A stretch of DNA of 22,537 nt from Burkholderiales bacterium. Its GTDB lineage: Bacteria > Pseudomonadota > Gammaproteobacteria > Burkholderiales > Burkholderiaceae_C. The notes below the pieces were generated by a model. That model had not been told where the DNA came from. It ran no database searches and worked only from the letters and a program-made list of their open reading frames with translations. Position numbers and translations under genes: made by a program. This document shows positions 11,905 through 20,328 of this stretch, piece by piece; positions within the stretch are counted from its first letter, which is position 1; each line of letters begins with the position of its first letter. The stretch is taken from NCBI GenBank assembly GCA_028869035.1, contig JAGWTL010000006.1, positions 1 to 22,537 of the forward strand. The letters run 5' to 3'.

Positions 11905-14385
11905 TCAGTTCTTGAACAGGTCGAGGATGCGCAGCTTTTCTTCCGCGGGCGGATTGGGTGCCTGCGCCGGCGGGGCGGCGGGGGCTGGTGCTGGCGCGGC
12001 CGGCGTGGGTTCCGGCAGGATGCCTCCGGGCGGGGGCATGACGGCGGGTACGTCGTCCAGGCCCAGCGAGAGCACACCACCATCCTTGGCGTGTTCGGTG
12101 TACATCCAGTCGATACCGACTTGCACCACGCCCTCGGGCGGCGCCAGTTCCAGGATGGGCACGTCGCGTAGGGCGTGTTCCATATAGTTGATCCAGACCG
12201 GCAGGCTCAGGCCGCCACCCGTTTCCCGGTCACCCAATTTGCGCGGTGTGTCGTAGCCGATCCAGGTGATGGCGGTGAGCGTGGGGTGGTAGCCGGCAAA
12301 CCAGGCGTCCATGGAGTCATTCGTGGTGCCTGTCTTGCCATAGATATCGGGCCGTTTCAGTGCGGCCTGGGCCCGGCTTCCCGTGCCGGTGCGCATGACC
12401 TCCTGCAACATGGTTGACATGACGAAGGCATTGCGTGCTTCAATTGCGCGCATGGATTCGTCGGGCACCACGGGTTTGGACTGGATCAGCACCTTGCCCT
12501 TCTGCTCGGTGATCTTGCTGATCATCCAGGGGTTGATGCGGTAGCCCCCGTTGGCGAATACTGAGTACCCGGTGGCCATCTGCATGGGGGTGACCGAACC
12601 GGCGCCCAGTGCCATGGTGAGGTAAGGCGGGTGTTTCTCGGCTTCAAAGCCGAATTGGGCGACCCATTCCTGGGCGTAGCGCGCGCCGATGGCGTCCAGC
12701 ACGCGTATCGAAATCATGTTCTTGGATTTCGCGAGGGCGCGGCGCAGGGGCATGGGGCCTTCGAAGGCGCCGTCGTAGTTTTTCGGCTCCCAGGGCTGGC
12801 CACCAGTCAACTCGGGCTCGAAGAACAGGGGCGCGTCGTTGACCACGGTGGCTGGGGTGAAGCCTTTTTCGAGTGCGGCCGAATAGATGAAGGGCTTGAA
12901 GCTCGAACCGGGCTGGCGCCAGGCCTGGGTGACGTGGTTGAACTTGTTCTTTTCGAAATCGAATCCCCCCACGAGGGCTTTGATGGAGCCGTTGCGCGGG
13001 TCCAGCGAGACGAAGGCGCCCTCAACCTCGGGCAACTGCACAATTTCCCAGGTGTTTTTCGCTGTTTTCATGACCCGGATGATGGCGCCACGACGGATCT
13101 TGAGCTTGGGGCCGGCCCTGGGCTGCAGGCCGGGCTGAGCGATGCGCAGTCCCTCCCCTGTGATGTCCAGAATTTCGCCACCACGCCGCATGGCCATGAC
13201 TTTGCGGGGGGTGGCTTCCAGCACCAAGGCGGTCAGCAAGTCGCCGTTGTCGGGGTGCTCGTCCAGGGCATCATCGACAGTGTCTTCAAGCTCGGTGGCC
13301 TTGTCGGGCAGGGTAATGAATTTCTCGGGCCCCCGGTAGGCCTGGCGGCGCTCAAAGTCCATGATGCCCTGGCGCAGGGCCTGGTAGGCCACTTCCTGGT
13401 CCTTGGAGCGTATGGTGGTGTAGACGTTGAGTCCTCGCGTGTAGGTCTCCTCGCCATACTGGGCAAAGATCAGCTGGCGGACCATCTCGGCCACGAATTC
13501 AGCGTGGCTGCGCGCCGGGCCATTGCCGGCGGCGTTGTTGCCCCCCGATTTGATCCGCAGCTCCTGCTTTCTGGCGGTCTCGGCTTCTTCTGCCGTGATG
13601 AAACCGTTGTCCAGCATGCGGTCGATGATGTAGAGCTGGCGGCTGCGGGCGCGCTTGGGGTTACTGATCGGGTTGTAGGCCGAGGGCGCCTTGGGCAGGC
13701 CGGCCAGCATGGCGGCTTCGGCAATCGTGATGTCCTTGAGCGCCTTGCCGAAGTAGGTCTCGGCGGCGGCGGCGAAACCGTAGGCGCGGTTGCCCAGATA
13801 GATCTGGTTCATGTAGATCTCGAGGATCTGGTCCTTCGTGAGCAAATGCTCCAGCTTGAAGGTCAGCAGGATCTCGTAGATCTTGCGAGTGAAAGTCTTT
13901 TCAGAGGACAGGTAGACATTGCGCGCCACCTGCATGGTGATGGTAGAGGCGCCCTGGCTCTTGGCTCTGCCGACGTTGGCCAGGCCGGCGCGTAGCACGC
14001 CCACATAGTCCACACCGCCATGCTGGAAGAAGCGGGCATCCTCGATGGCCAGGACTGCATCGGTGAGGGTCTGGGGAATGGCCGTGATCGGTGTGAAATT
14101 GCGCCGTTCCTCGCCGAACTCGCCAATCAGATCCCCTTCCGCTGAAAAGATGCGCAGGGGTAGTTTAGGACGGTATTCCGACAGGTCGGAGATGTCCGGC
14201 AGATTGGGATAGGCCAGCGCCATGGCGATGGACACGATGATCAGCACCGAGGCCAGGCCGGCCAACGCGATGCCGCCGCCCCACAGACCGATGCGCAGGA
14301 GCCGGCGCACGGTGGCAGATCGGGGGGATTTCATGCCTTCAGGGCTAGGCGAGGGGGGGGACTCGGATGGAGAATCAAGGGGCAT
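11905..14385 (-). CDS. mrcA: Penicillin-binding protein 1A (bifunctional transglycosylase/transpeptidase)
   Basis: This 826-residue class A PBP polymerises and cross-links peptidoglycan. It has an N-terminal anchor at about 31-59, then a GT51 transglycosylase domain with catalytic Glu115 in EDARFFQH, followed by GASTITMQVARN and an OB-like insert. The transpeptidase domain has SSFK (Ser494, Lys497), a SKN triad motif, and KTGTT (684-688). The C-terminus is a Pro/Ala-rich linker (PTPAAPAPAPAAPP) ending LRILDLFKN. The start is uncertain: in-frame ATGs occur at 14385, 14406, 14412 and 14334. A TATAAT -10 at 14416-14411 overlaps the upstream ones, so I chose 14385. It is divergent from pilM, a well-known neighbour pairing in beta- and gammaproteobacteria. 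Confidence 0.95.
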   Translation of the reverse strand: MPLDSPSESPPSPSPEGMKSPRSATVRRLLRIGLWGGGIALAGLASVLIIVSIAMALAYPNLPDISDLSEYRPKLPLRIFSAEGDLIGEFGEERRNFTPITAIPQTLTDAVLAIEDARFFQHGGVDYVGVLRAGLANVGRAKSQGASTITMQVARNVYLSSEKTFTRKIYEILLTFKLEHLLTKDQILEIYMNQIYLGNRAYGFAAAAETYFGKALKDITIAEAAMLAGLPKAPSAYNPISNPKRARSRQLYIIDRMLDNGFITAEEAETARKQELRIKSGGNNAAGNGPARSHAEFVAEMVRQLIFAQYGEETYTRGLNVYTTIRSKDQEVAYQALRQGIMDFERRQAYRGPEKFITLPDKATELEDTVDDALDEHPDNGDLLTALVLEATPRKVMAMRRGGEILDITGEGLRIAQPGLQPRAGPKLKIRRGAIIRVMKTAKNTWEIVQLPEVEGAFVSLDPRNGSIKALVGGFDFEKNKFNHVTQAWRQPGSSFKPFIYSAALEKGFTPATVVNDAPLFFEPELTGGQPWEPKNYDGAFEGPMPLRRALAKSKNMISIRVLDAIGARYAQEWVAQFGFEAEKHPPYLTMALGAGSVTPMQMATGYSVFANGGYRINPWMISKITEQKGKVLIQSKPVVPDESMRAIEARNAFVMSTMLQEVMRTGTGSRAQAALKRPDIYGKTGTTNDSMDAWFAGYHPTLTAITWIGYDTPRKLGDRETGGGLSLPVWINYMEHALRDVPILELAPPEGVVQVGIDWMYTEHAKDGGVLSLGLDDVPAVMPPPGGILPEPTPAAPAPAPAAPPAQAPNPPAEEKLRILDLFKN

Positions 14386-14410
14386 AAAGTCTTTGTAAGG
14401 TCGCATCAGC

Positions 14411-14416
14411 ATTATA
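14411..14416 (-). promoter_or_regulatory. -10 box for mrcA
   Basis: A perfect TATAAT on the minus strand predicts a start of transcription near 14404, about 19 nt before the chosen mrcA ATG. The -35 region is weak (TCTTGG-like at 16-nt spacing). Confidence 0.45.
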
Positions 14417-14568
14417 AAAATCTGCGCCCTCCCCAAGACCGGCATGTCTATTTTTATTGAGACGACAAGCTTCCGCGCAGATGCGGGGCCTGTTTCCAGG
14501 TGGTTGCAAACGCATACAAAGCGTCTGCTTTTGACAACGTTCAAAAATGCAGAAATGGGAAAAATCCT

Positions 14569-14597
14569 TTGCAGGACAAGGACCTAACTGCTAGCAT
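14569..14597 (+). promoter_or_regulatory. Sigma-70-type promoter for pilMNOPQ
   Basis: TTGCAG (14569-14574) and TAGCAT (14592-14597) are separated by exactly 17 nt. Predicted transcription starts near 14604, giving a leader of about 50 nt. It lies in the relatively AT-rich divergent gap between mrcA and pilM, the only such gap in the second half of the window. Confidence 0.5.
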
Positions 14598-14618
14598 TCA
14601 AGTGAATTCATAAGTTTG

Positions 14619-14640
14619 CCGGCCTGTTGCCGGTTTCTTT
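14619..14640 (+). promoter_or_regulatory. Leader hairpin with T-rich tail before pilM
   Basis: CCGGC (14619-14623) pairs with GCCGG (14629-14633) around CTGTT, followed by TTTCTTT. It looks like a short intrinsic terminator, but it lies in the leader between the predicted promoter and the pilM ribosome binding site. A 5-bp stem is marginal. Confidence 0.3.
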
Positions 14641-14652
14641 GAGGGGATGCTC

Positions 14653-15732
14653 TTGATCTCATTGGGATCCTTGTTCAGTCGCCAGCCTGAGCCCATGCTG
14701 GGTTTGGATGTCAGCTCTTCCAGTGTCAAGCTGGTCGAGTTGAGCCAGAACAAAGCTGGCCAGTACGTGCTGGATCGTTGTGCGATCGAGCCGCTGGAGC
14801 GCGGCTGGATCACCGACGGCAACATCGAGAAGTTCGATGAAGTGGCCGAAGCCGTGCGCCGCCTGGTCAAGAAGAGCGGTACCAAGACCAAGAACGTTGC
14901 CATGGCTCTGCCGCCTTCGGCCGTGATCACCAAGAAGATCGTCCTGCCCGGTGGCATGAGTGAGGTCGAGCTTGAGATGCAGGTGGAGGCCGAGGCCAAT
15001 CAGTACATCCCCTTCCCCCTGGAAGAAGTGAGCCTGGATTTCTGTGTCATCGGTCCGAGTGCGACTGCAGCGGGCGATATCGATGTGTTGATCGCGGCAT
15101 CGCGTCGTGAAAAAGTCCAGGACATTCAGGGCCTGGCCGAATCGGCGGGCCTCAAGCCCGTCATTGTTGACGTGGAGTCCTATGCCTCCCGCCTGGCGGC
15201 CAAGCGCCTGATCGCCAATCTGCCGGAGCAGGGGGTGGGGGCCATCGTGGCGCTCTTTGAGGTGGGCGCGCTGACCACCAGCATGCAGGTGATCCGGGAT
15301 GACGAGGTGCTGTACGAGCGTGATCAGGCTTTCGGGGGCGCCCAGTTGACCCAGCTGATCGTGCGCCAGTATGGCTTCTCGCTGGAGGAGGCCGAGTCCA
15401 AGAAGCGCAGTGGTGAGTTGCCTGAGGACTATGAAAGCAGCGTGTTGCGCCCCTTTATTGAAAGCATGGTCCAGGAAATCGGACGTGCCTTGCAATTTTT
15501 CTTCACCAGCACGCCGCACCACAAGGTGGACTACATCATGCTGGCGGGTGGGGCGGCAGCCCTGTCCGGGTTGACCGATGCCGTGACGCAGCAGCTGAGT
15601 TTCCCGTGCAGCCTGGTCAATCCTTTTGATGGCATGGAGATCGGTGACGGGGTTCGCCTGAAGAAGATGACCCGTGAAGCGCCCTCCTATCTGACGTCTT
15701 GCGGTCTCGCGATGCGGAGGTTTCTGCAGTGA
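14653..15732 (+). CDS. pilM: Type IV pilus assembly protein PilM (actin-like ATPase)
   Basis: This 359-residue cytosolic protein of the actin/FtsA fold forms rings at the base of the type IV pilus and binds the N-terminal tail of PilN. LGLDVSSSSVKLVELS near the N-terminus is the phosphate-1 motif, and MLAGGAAALSGL near residue 297 is the adenosine motif. EEVSLDFCVIG and DIDVLIAASRREKV are typical PilM blocks. I chose TTG at 14653 because GAGGGG (14641-14646) sits 6 nt before it; an ATG at 14647 would touch the GAGGGG directly and adds only two residues. The stop codon overlaps the GTG of pilN. It is the first gene of pilMNOPQ. Confidence 0.94.
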   Translation: MISLGSLFSRQPEPMLGLDVSSSSVKLVELSQNKAGQYVLDRCAIEPLERGWITDGNIEKFDEVAEAVRRLVKKSGTKTKNVAMALPPSAVITKKIVLPGGMSEVELEMQVEAEANQYIPFPLEEVSLDFCVIGPSATAAGDIDVLIAASRREKVQDIQGLAESAGLKPVIVDVESYASRLAAKRLIANLPEQGVGAIVALFEVGALTTSMQVIRDDEVLYERDQAFGGAQLTQLIVRQYGFSLEEAESKKRSGELPEDYESSVLRPFIESMVQEIGRALQFFFTSTPHHKVDYIMLAGGAAALSGLTDAVTQQLSFPCSLVNPFDGMEIGDGVRLKKMTREAPSYLTSCGLAMRRFLQ

Positions 15733-16379
15733 TACTGATCAACCTGCTGCCCCATCGTGAGGCTGCGCGCAAGCGGCGAAAGGATGCTTTCAACGTCTCG
15801 CTGGGGGTCTCGGCCCTGGCTGGCGGTCTGATCGCGGGCATCGTCTTTCTGTGGCTCCAGAGTCAGACCGCTTCACAGGAAGGGCTGAACACCCTGTTGG
15901 GCCAGGAGATCCAGAAGCTCGACAACCAGATCAAGGACATCGCTGCGCTTGAGGCGGAGATTGCCGCCTTGCAGGCGCGACAACAGGCGGTGGAAAACCT
16001 GCAGGCCGATCGCAATATGCCGGTGCAGCTGCTGACTGAATTGACACGTCAGTTTCCTGAAGGGGTGTATATCACCAGCATGCGCCAGGAAAACCAGCTG
16101 ATCAGTTTGCAAGGAACAGCACAGTCCAATGAGCGGGTTTCAGAGTTGTTGCGCAACTTGGCCTACCACTCCCCCTGGTTCTCCAAGCCGGAATTGATCG
16201 AGATCGTGGCTGCCAGTGCGACTTTTGGCAAAGACCAGCGACGGGTGGCCAATTTCACCCTGCGTGTACGTATGCTGCGTGCCAGTGAAGTTCAGAAACC
16301 CCCGGTGTCTGCCGCACCGGCGCCGCCTGCCGATGTGACGACACCCACGGCGGCGGCTCCTCAGCCGGCCAAGCCGTAA
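15729..16379 (+). CDS. pilN: Type IV pilus inner-membrane protein PilN
   Basis: This 216-residue bitopic protein begins ILINLLPHRE; the INLLP motif is the conserved PilM-binding tail of PilN. One transmembrane span lies at about 24-42 (SLGVSALAGGLIAGIVFLWL). A coiled-coil stretch rich in Gln, Leu and Asp/Glu follows (about 45-100), then the periplasmic domain that pairs with PilO. The C-terminus is a Pro/Ala-rich tail. The start is GTG at 15729, overlapping the pilM stop codon (GTGA), chosen because it places INLLP at residues 4-8. An upstream in-frame ATG at 15699 would add ten residues inside pilM. Confidence 0.94.
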   Translation: MILINLLPHREAARKRRKDAFNVSLGVSALAGGLIAGIVFLWLQSQTASQEGLNTLLGQEIQKLDNQIKDIAALEAEIAALQARQQAVENLQADRNMPVQLLTELTRQFPEGVYITSMRQENQLISLQGTAQSNERVSELLRNLAYHSPWFSKPELIEIVAASATFGKDQRRVANFTLRVRMLRASEVQKPPVSAAPAPPADVTTPTAAAPQPAKP

Positions 16380-16391
16380 GGGGATATTGAT

Positions 16392-17060
16392 ATGGCAAGT
16401 ACATCCTCCCCCAACCTGAAACTGGCGCAACTCAAGCAAACGCTGCAGTCCCAGTTCAGCAATCTGGATCCGCGCAATCCGCTTGCCTGGCCGGCCCTGC
16501 CGCGTTACGGCCTGTTTCTGGCGATCGCCGTTGCGGTGGTCGTGGTGCTCTGGTTCCTCTGGCTCAGCGGTGAGGACGATGTCCTGACCCAGGCACGTGA
16601 AAAAGAAGTGAAGCTGCGCGAGGAATACAAAACCAAATTGGCCAAGGCCATCAACCTGGACGCTTTGCGCAAGCAGCGTGAGCAGGTTCTGCAGTACGTG
16701 ACGCAGCTGGAAAAACAGTTGCCCAGCAAGGCGGAAATGGATGCGCTGCTATCCGATATCAACCAGGCCGGTCTGGGACGCAGCTTGCAGTTTGACCTCT
16801 TCAGGCCCGGCTCGGTGGTGATCCGCGACTATTACGCTGAGTTGCCGATTTCCATCAAGGTGACCGGTCGCTTCCATGACATGGCTTCATTTACCTCCGA
16901 TATCGCCCATCTGTCACGCATTGTGACGTTGAGCAATCTGACGGTGGTGCCGGTAGCCGGCGGAACGACGCTGGCCATGGATGCAACGGCCAAAACTTTC
17001 CGTTACCTCGACAAGGATGAAATCGCCGCACAGCGTAAGACTGCAGGGGGTAAAAAATGA
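16392..17060 (+). CDS. pilO: Type IV pilus inner-membrane protein PilO
   Basis: This 222-residue bitopic protein has one transmembrane span at about 39-58 (YGLFLAIAVAVVVVLWFLWL). A coiled-coil region with KEVKLREEYKTKLAKA follows, then a periplasmic ferredoxin-like domain (INQAGLGRSLQFDLFRPG, YYAELPISIKVTGRFHDM). PilO forms a heterodimer with PilN, and the complex links PilM to PilP and the secretin. The ATG at 16392 is preceded by AAGGGG (16378-16383), 8 nt upstream. It follows pilN by 12 nt, and its stop codon overlaps the pilP start by 4 nt (ATGA). Fold, length and position agree. Confidence 0.95.
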   Translation: MASTSSPNLKLAQLKQTLQSQFSNLDPRNPLAWPALPRYGLFLAIAVAVVVVLWFLWLSGEDDVLTQAREKEVKLREEYKTKLAKAINLDALRKQREQVLQYVTQLEKQLPSKAEMDALLSDINQAGLGRSLQFDLFRPGSVVIRDYYAELPISIKVTGRFHDMASFTSDIAHLSRIVTLSNLTVVPVAGGTTLAMDATAKTFRYLDKDEIAAQRKTAGGKK

Positions 17061-17602
17061 GGCTGATGAGGTCTTTGCCCCTGCTGCTGGCGGCGCTGGT
17101 CTTGGCGGGCTGTGGCGCGTCCAGCGAAGATGAGTTGCGTGCCTGGATGCTGGAGCAGCGCAACCAGATGCGCCCGCGCGTAGCGCCTATATCCGAACCC
17201 AAGCCGTACAAACCCGAGAATTACGCTGATGCGGCGACCATCGATCCTTTCAGCAAGGAAAAACTGACATCAGCGCTCAAGCGCGATATGGCTCAGCCTG
17301 CCTCGATCACGAGTGCGCTGATTGCTCCGGAACTGGCGCGTCGCAAGGAGGCCCTGGAGGCTTTCCCGCTCGATGCCATGTCCATGGTCGGCAGCCTGAT
17401 TCAGGAGGGGCAACCGGCCGCCCTGATCCGGGTCGACAGGCTGCTTTACCAAGTCCGGCTGGGTAACCATCTGGGCATGAACTATGGGCGCGTAACCAAA
17501 ATCACCGAGACCGAAGTTACCTTGCGCGAAATCGTGCAGGACGCTGTGGGGGAGTGGATCGAGCGTGCCGCCACACTGCAGTTGCAGGAGAGAGTCAAAT
17601 GA
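17057..17602 (+). CDS. pilP: Type IV pilus lipoprotein PilP
   Basis: This 181-residue inner-membrane lipoprotein has the signal MRLMRSLPLLLAALVLAGC with lipobox LAGC and lipidated Cys19. A disordered segment (about 20-80; LEQRNQMRPRVAPISEPKPY) interacts with PilN/PilO in known systems. The C-terminal beta domain (AFPLDAMSMVGSLIQEG ... GNHLGMNYGRVTKITETEV) docks on the N0 domain of the PilQ secretin. ATGA overlaps join it to pilO upstream and pilQ downstream, consistent with stoichiometric, coupled expression. Confidence 0.95.
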   Translation: MRLMRSLPLLLAALVLAGCGASSEDELRAWMLEQRNQMRPRVAPISEPKPYKPENYADAATIDPFSKEKLTSALKRDMAQPASITSALIAPELARRKEALEAFPLDAMSMVGSLIQEGQPAALIRVDRLLYQVRLGNHLGMNYGRVTKITETEVTLREIVQDAVGEWIERAATLQLQERVK

Positions 17603-19731
17603 AAAATCACACTATGAGGGCGCGCTGGGCTGGCGCCGTGGTCTTGGCAATGCTGAGTGTTTCGGCGTTGGCGCAAACAGTCGGTGCAGAGACCTCACAG
17701 ACGGCCTCTGCGCAACCCATCATCGAAGCCGTGACGGGTTCCCTGCAGGGTGGGGCAGAGGTGGTCAAGATCGATTTGTCCCAGCCTTTGGCGACCGTTC
17801 CGAATGGTTTTTCCATCAAGTCGCCAGCCAAGATTGCACTGGATATACCCGGTGTGGGCAGTGCCATGGGGCGCTCCACGGTTGAGGTCAACCAGGGCAA
17901 TCTGCGTTCGATCAATCTGATTCCTGCCGGAGACCGCACCCGCGTGGTTCTGAATCTGAAACAGGCTACGAATTACAAGGCCGAGCTGCAGGGGAAAGCC
18001 TTGCTGATTACGCTGGACGCTGTAGCAGCAAGTACGGCGCCCGCTGCACCAGCTCCTACCTTTGCCGAGGCCAAGAACCGTGAAACCCTGCCGATCAAGG
18101 ATCTTGATTTTCGTCGTGGCGTGAGCGGCTCGGGTCGAGTGGTTGTGGCTTTGCCGAATAGTCAGGTGGGTGTTGATATCCGGCAAAGTGGGCAGACGCT
18201 TGTGGTGGAGTTCATGAAATCGAGTCTGCCTGAGGGCTTGCGCCGCAAGCTTGATGTGACCGATTTCGGAACGCCGGTGCAAACCGTGACGGCCTTCCAG
18301 GTCGGTGACCGCGTCCGATTGGTGATCGAGCCCAAGGGGGTCTGGGAGCACAGTGCCTACCAGAGTGACGATCAGTTTGTGGTCGAGGTCAAGCCCCAAC
18401 GCGTCGATCCGACGAAGTTGACCCAAGGCCCCGGCTACAACGGGCAGAAGCTTTCGTTGAATTTCCAGAACATCGAGATCCGTGCCCTGTTGCAGGTCAT
18501 CGCCGATTTCACCAATTTCAACGTGGTGACGTCGGATTCGGTGACTGGAACAGTGACGCTGCGTTTGCAAGACGTGCCTTGGGACCAGGCCCTGGACATC
18601 ATTTTGCAGTCCAAGGGCTTGGGCCTGCGCAAGAACGGCAATGTGTTGTGGATTGCGCCGAAGGACGAGATTATTGCCAAGGAAAAGCTGGAGCGCGAGG
18701 CCAATGCCGCGCTCGAGACGCTGGAGCCCGTACGCACGCAATCGTTCCAGCTCAATTACGCTAAAGCGATAGATGTGGCTCGGCAGCTCACAGGGGGAGT
18801 AGTGGGAGGGCCCGCTGCCCCGTCAGTTGGTGGGGTAGCCAGCGGCCGCATCCTCAGCCCCAGGGGTAGCGCGATCGCTGAGCCGCGGACCAATCAGTTG
18901 TTCGTAACCGATATCGGTAGCAAACTTGAGCAGGTCCAGGACTTGATTGCCAAACTGGACATTCCGGTGCGACAGGTGCTGATCGAGGCGCGTATTGTGG
19001 AAGCGTCTGACACCTTCGGAAAATCGCTGGGTGTCAGGCTCGGCGGTGGCATGAACCGCAGTACCGATTCGACGGGGGCTGGTGCCCAGTTTGGACCGAC
19101 TTACAACGCGGTTTCGGCTGGAACTACTTCGGGTACCTTCGTGAACCTGCCGTCGGGTGGCCAGGGCGGTTTCAGTGCTGCCACTTTTGCGGTTTCCATC
19201 TTCGGTGAGAGCGCTGCGCGCTTCTTGAACCTGGAGATTTCCGCCTTGGAGGCCGATGGCAAAGGCAAGGTGGTGTCCAGCCCGCGCGTCGTCACGGCCG
19301 ACAAAGTCAAGGCTGTAATTGAGCAGGGTACCGAACTGCCGTACCAGGTCGCTTCTGCCAGCGGGGCTACCTCGATCGCCTTCCGCAAGGCCAATCTGAT
19401 GCTGGAAGTGACGCCGCAGATCACGCCGGAGGGTAATGTGATCCTGGAGCTGGACATCAACAAAGATACGGTGGGCCAGTCCACACCCGCAGGTTTTGCC
19501 ATCGATACCAAGCACGTGAAGACCCAGGTCCTGGTCGAAAATGGCGGCACGGTGGTGATCGGGGGTATCTTTACCCAGACGGAAACCGAAGATACGACCA
19601 AGGTGCCTTTCTTTGGTGATCTGCCGGGACTGGGTGTCCTGTTCCGCAACAATGTGAAACGTTCGGAAAAGCGGGAAATGCTGGTCTTCATCACACCCAA
19701 GGCTTTGACGGATCGCACTTCCCTGCGCTGA
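17599..19731 (+). CDS. pilQ: Type IV pilus secretin PilQ
   Basis: This 710-residue outer-membrane secretin forms the channel through which the pilus leaves the cell and DNA may enter. A signal peptide ends at ALA-Q (after residue 25). Two AMIN-type peptidoglycan-binding domains lie at about 50-130 and 163-260. The STN/N0 domain starts near 285 (LNFQNIEIRALLQVIADFTNFNVV), the N1 domain near 378-460, and the secretin barrel occupies about 465-705, including the signature VPFFGDLPGLGVLFRNN. The ATG at 17599 follows AGGAGAG at good spacing and overlaps the pilP stop codon. A second ATG at 17614 would shorten the signal peptide. A Gly/Ser-rich insert occurs in N1 (GGVVGGPAAPSVGGVASG). Confidence 0.96.
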   Translation: MKNHTMRARWAGAVVLAMLSVSALAQTVGAETSQTASAQPIIEAVTGSLQGGAEVVKIDLSQPLATVPNGFSIKSPAKIALDIPGVGSAMGRSTVEVNQGNLRSINLIPAGDRTRVVLNLKQATNYKAELQGKALLITLDAVAASTAPAAPAPTFAEAKNRETLPIKDLDFRRGVSGSGRVVVALPNSQVGVDIRQSGQTLVVEFMKSSLPEGLRRKLDVTDFGTPVQTVTAFQVGDRVRLVIEPKGVWEHSAYQSDDQFVVEVKPQRVDPTKLTQGPGYNGQKLSLNFQNIEIRALLQVIADFTNFNVVTSDSVTGTVTLRLQDVPWDQALDIILQSKGLGLRKNGNVLWIAPKDEIIAKEKLEREANAALETLEPVRTQSFQLNYAKAIDVARQLTGGVVGGPAAPSVGGVASGRILSPRGSAIAEPRTNQLFVTDIGSKLEQVQDLIAKLDIPVRQVLIEARIVEASDTFGKSLGVRLGGGMNRSTDSTGAGAQFGPTYNAVSAGTTSGTFVNLPSGGQGGFSAATFAVSIFGESAARFLNLEISALEADGKGKVVSSPRVVTADKVKAVIEQGTELPYQVASASGATSIAFRKANLMLEVTPQITPEGNVILELDINKDTVGQSTPAGFAIDTKHVKTQVLVENGGTVVIGGIFTQTETEDTTKVPFFGDLPGLGVLFRNNVKRSEKREMLVFITPKALTDRTSLR

Positions 19732-19753
19732 AGAGCGGGGTCAGGACGGTCTC

Positions 19754-20275
19754 TTGTCTATCAGCCTCATCGGCTTGCCCGGATCGGGCAAGTCCACCGT
19801 CGGGCGCCAGTTGGCCCGACGTTTGCAATTGCCTTTCACGGATGCCGATCAGGTGATCGAGCAGCGCATCGGCTGTCCGATCCGCGAGTTCTTCGAGCGT
19901 GAAGGGGAAGAGCGCTTCCGTGACATCGAAGAGCAGGCCTTGAGTGATCTGACCCTGCAGCCAGGCGTGCTGTCGACGGGCGGCGGGGCCGTGCTGCGCA
20001 AGAGCAATCGTGAGCATCTGCATGCGCGCGGCAAGGCGGTGTATCTCAAGTCCACACCTGAAGAGTTGTTCAGGCGCCTGCGGTATGACACCCAGCGCCC
20101 GCTCTTGCAGGTCAGCGATCCTATGCAACGGCTGCGCGATCTCTATGCCGTGCGCGATCCGCTTTACAGGGAGACGGCGCACTTTGTCATCGACACAGGG
20201 CGCCCCTCCGTGGCCGCCCTGGTCAACATGATTGTCATGCAGCTGGAGCTGGCCGGCATCGTGCCCCATCACTGA
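19754..20275 (+). CDS. aroK: Shikimate kinase
   Basis: This 173-residue cytosolic NMP-kinase-fold enzyme phosphorylates shikimate with ATP, the fifth step of the shikimate pathway. The P-loop is GLPGSGKST (7-15). Asp32 in DAD and Arg56 in FRDIEEQ bind shikimate, and GGG at 76-78 closes the substrate pocket. The lid region contains RPLLQ. The start is TTG at 19754, read as Met, with AGGAC nearby as a weak ribosome binding site. No in-frame ATG precedes the P-loop, and beginning later would destroy it. It lies 22 nt after pilQ, and the pilQ-aroK-aroB order is conserved in many Proteobacteria, so transcription from the pil promoter may reach it. Confidence 0.96.
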   Translation: MSISLIGLPGSGKSTVGRQLARRLQLPFTDADQVIEQRIGCPIREFFEREGEERFRDIEEQALSDLTLQPGVLSTGGGAVLRKSNREHLHARGKAVYLKSTPEELFRRLRYDTQRPLLQVSDPMQRLRDLYAVRDPLYRETAHFVIDTGRPSVAALVNMIVMQLELAGIVPHH

Positions 20276-20316
20276 GGGGAAATGTCCGACCTGGGACCGG
20301 TCTTCGGGCCGTGCCC

Positions 20317-20322
20317 TAAACT
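20317..20322 (+). promoter_or_regulatory. Possible -10 box next to aroB start
   Basis: TAAACT lies 6 nt before the aroB ATG at 20329. If active it would start transcription at about the first codon, giving a leaderless message. No -35 is recognisable, so aroB may simply be read from upstream. Confidence 0.22.
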
Positions 20323-20328
20323 CGGGGG

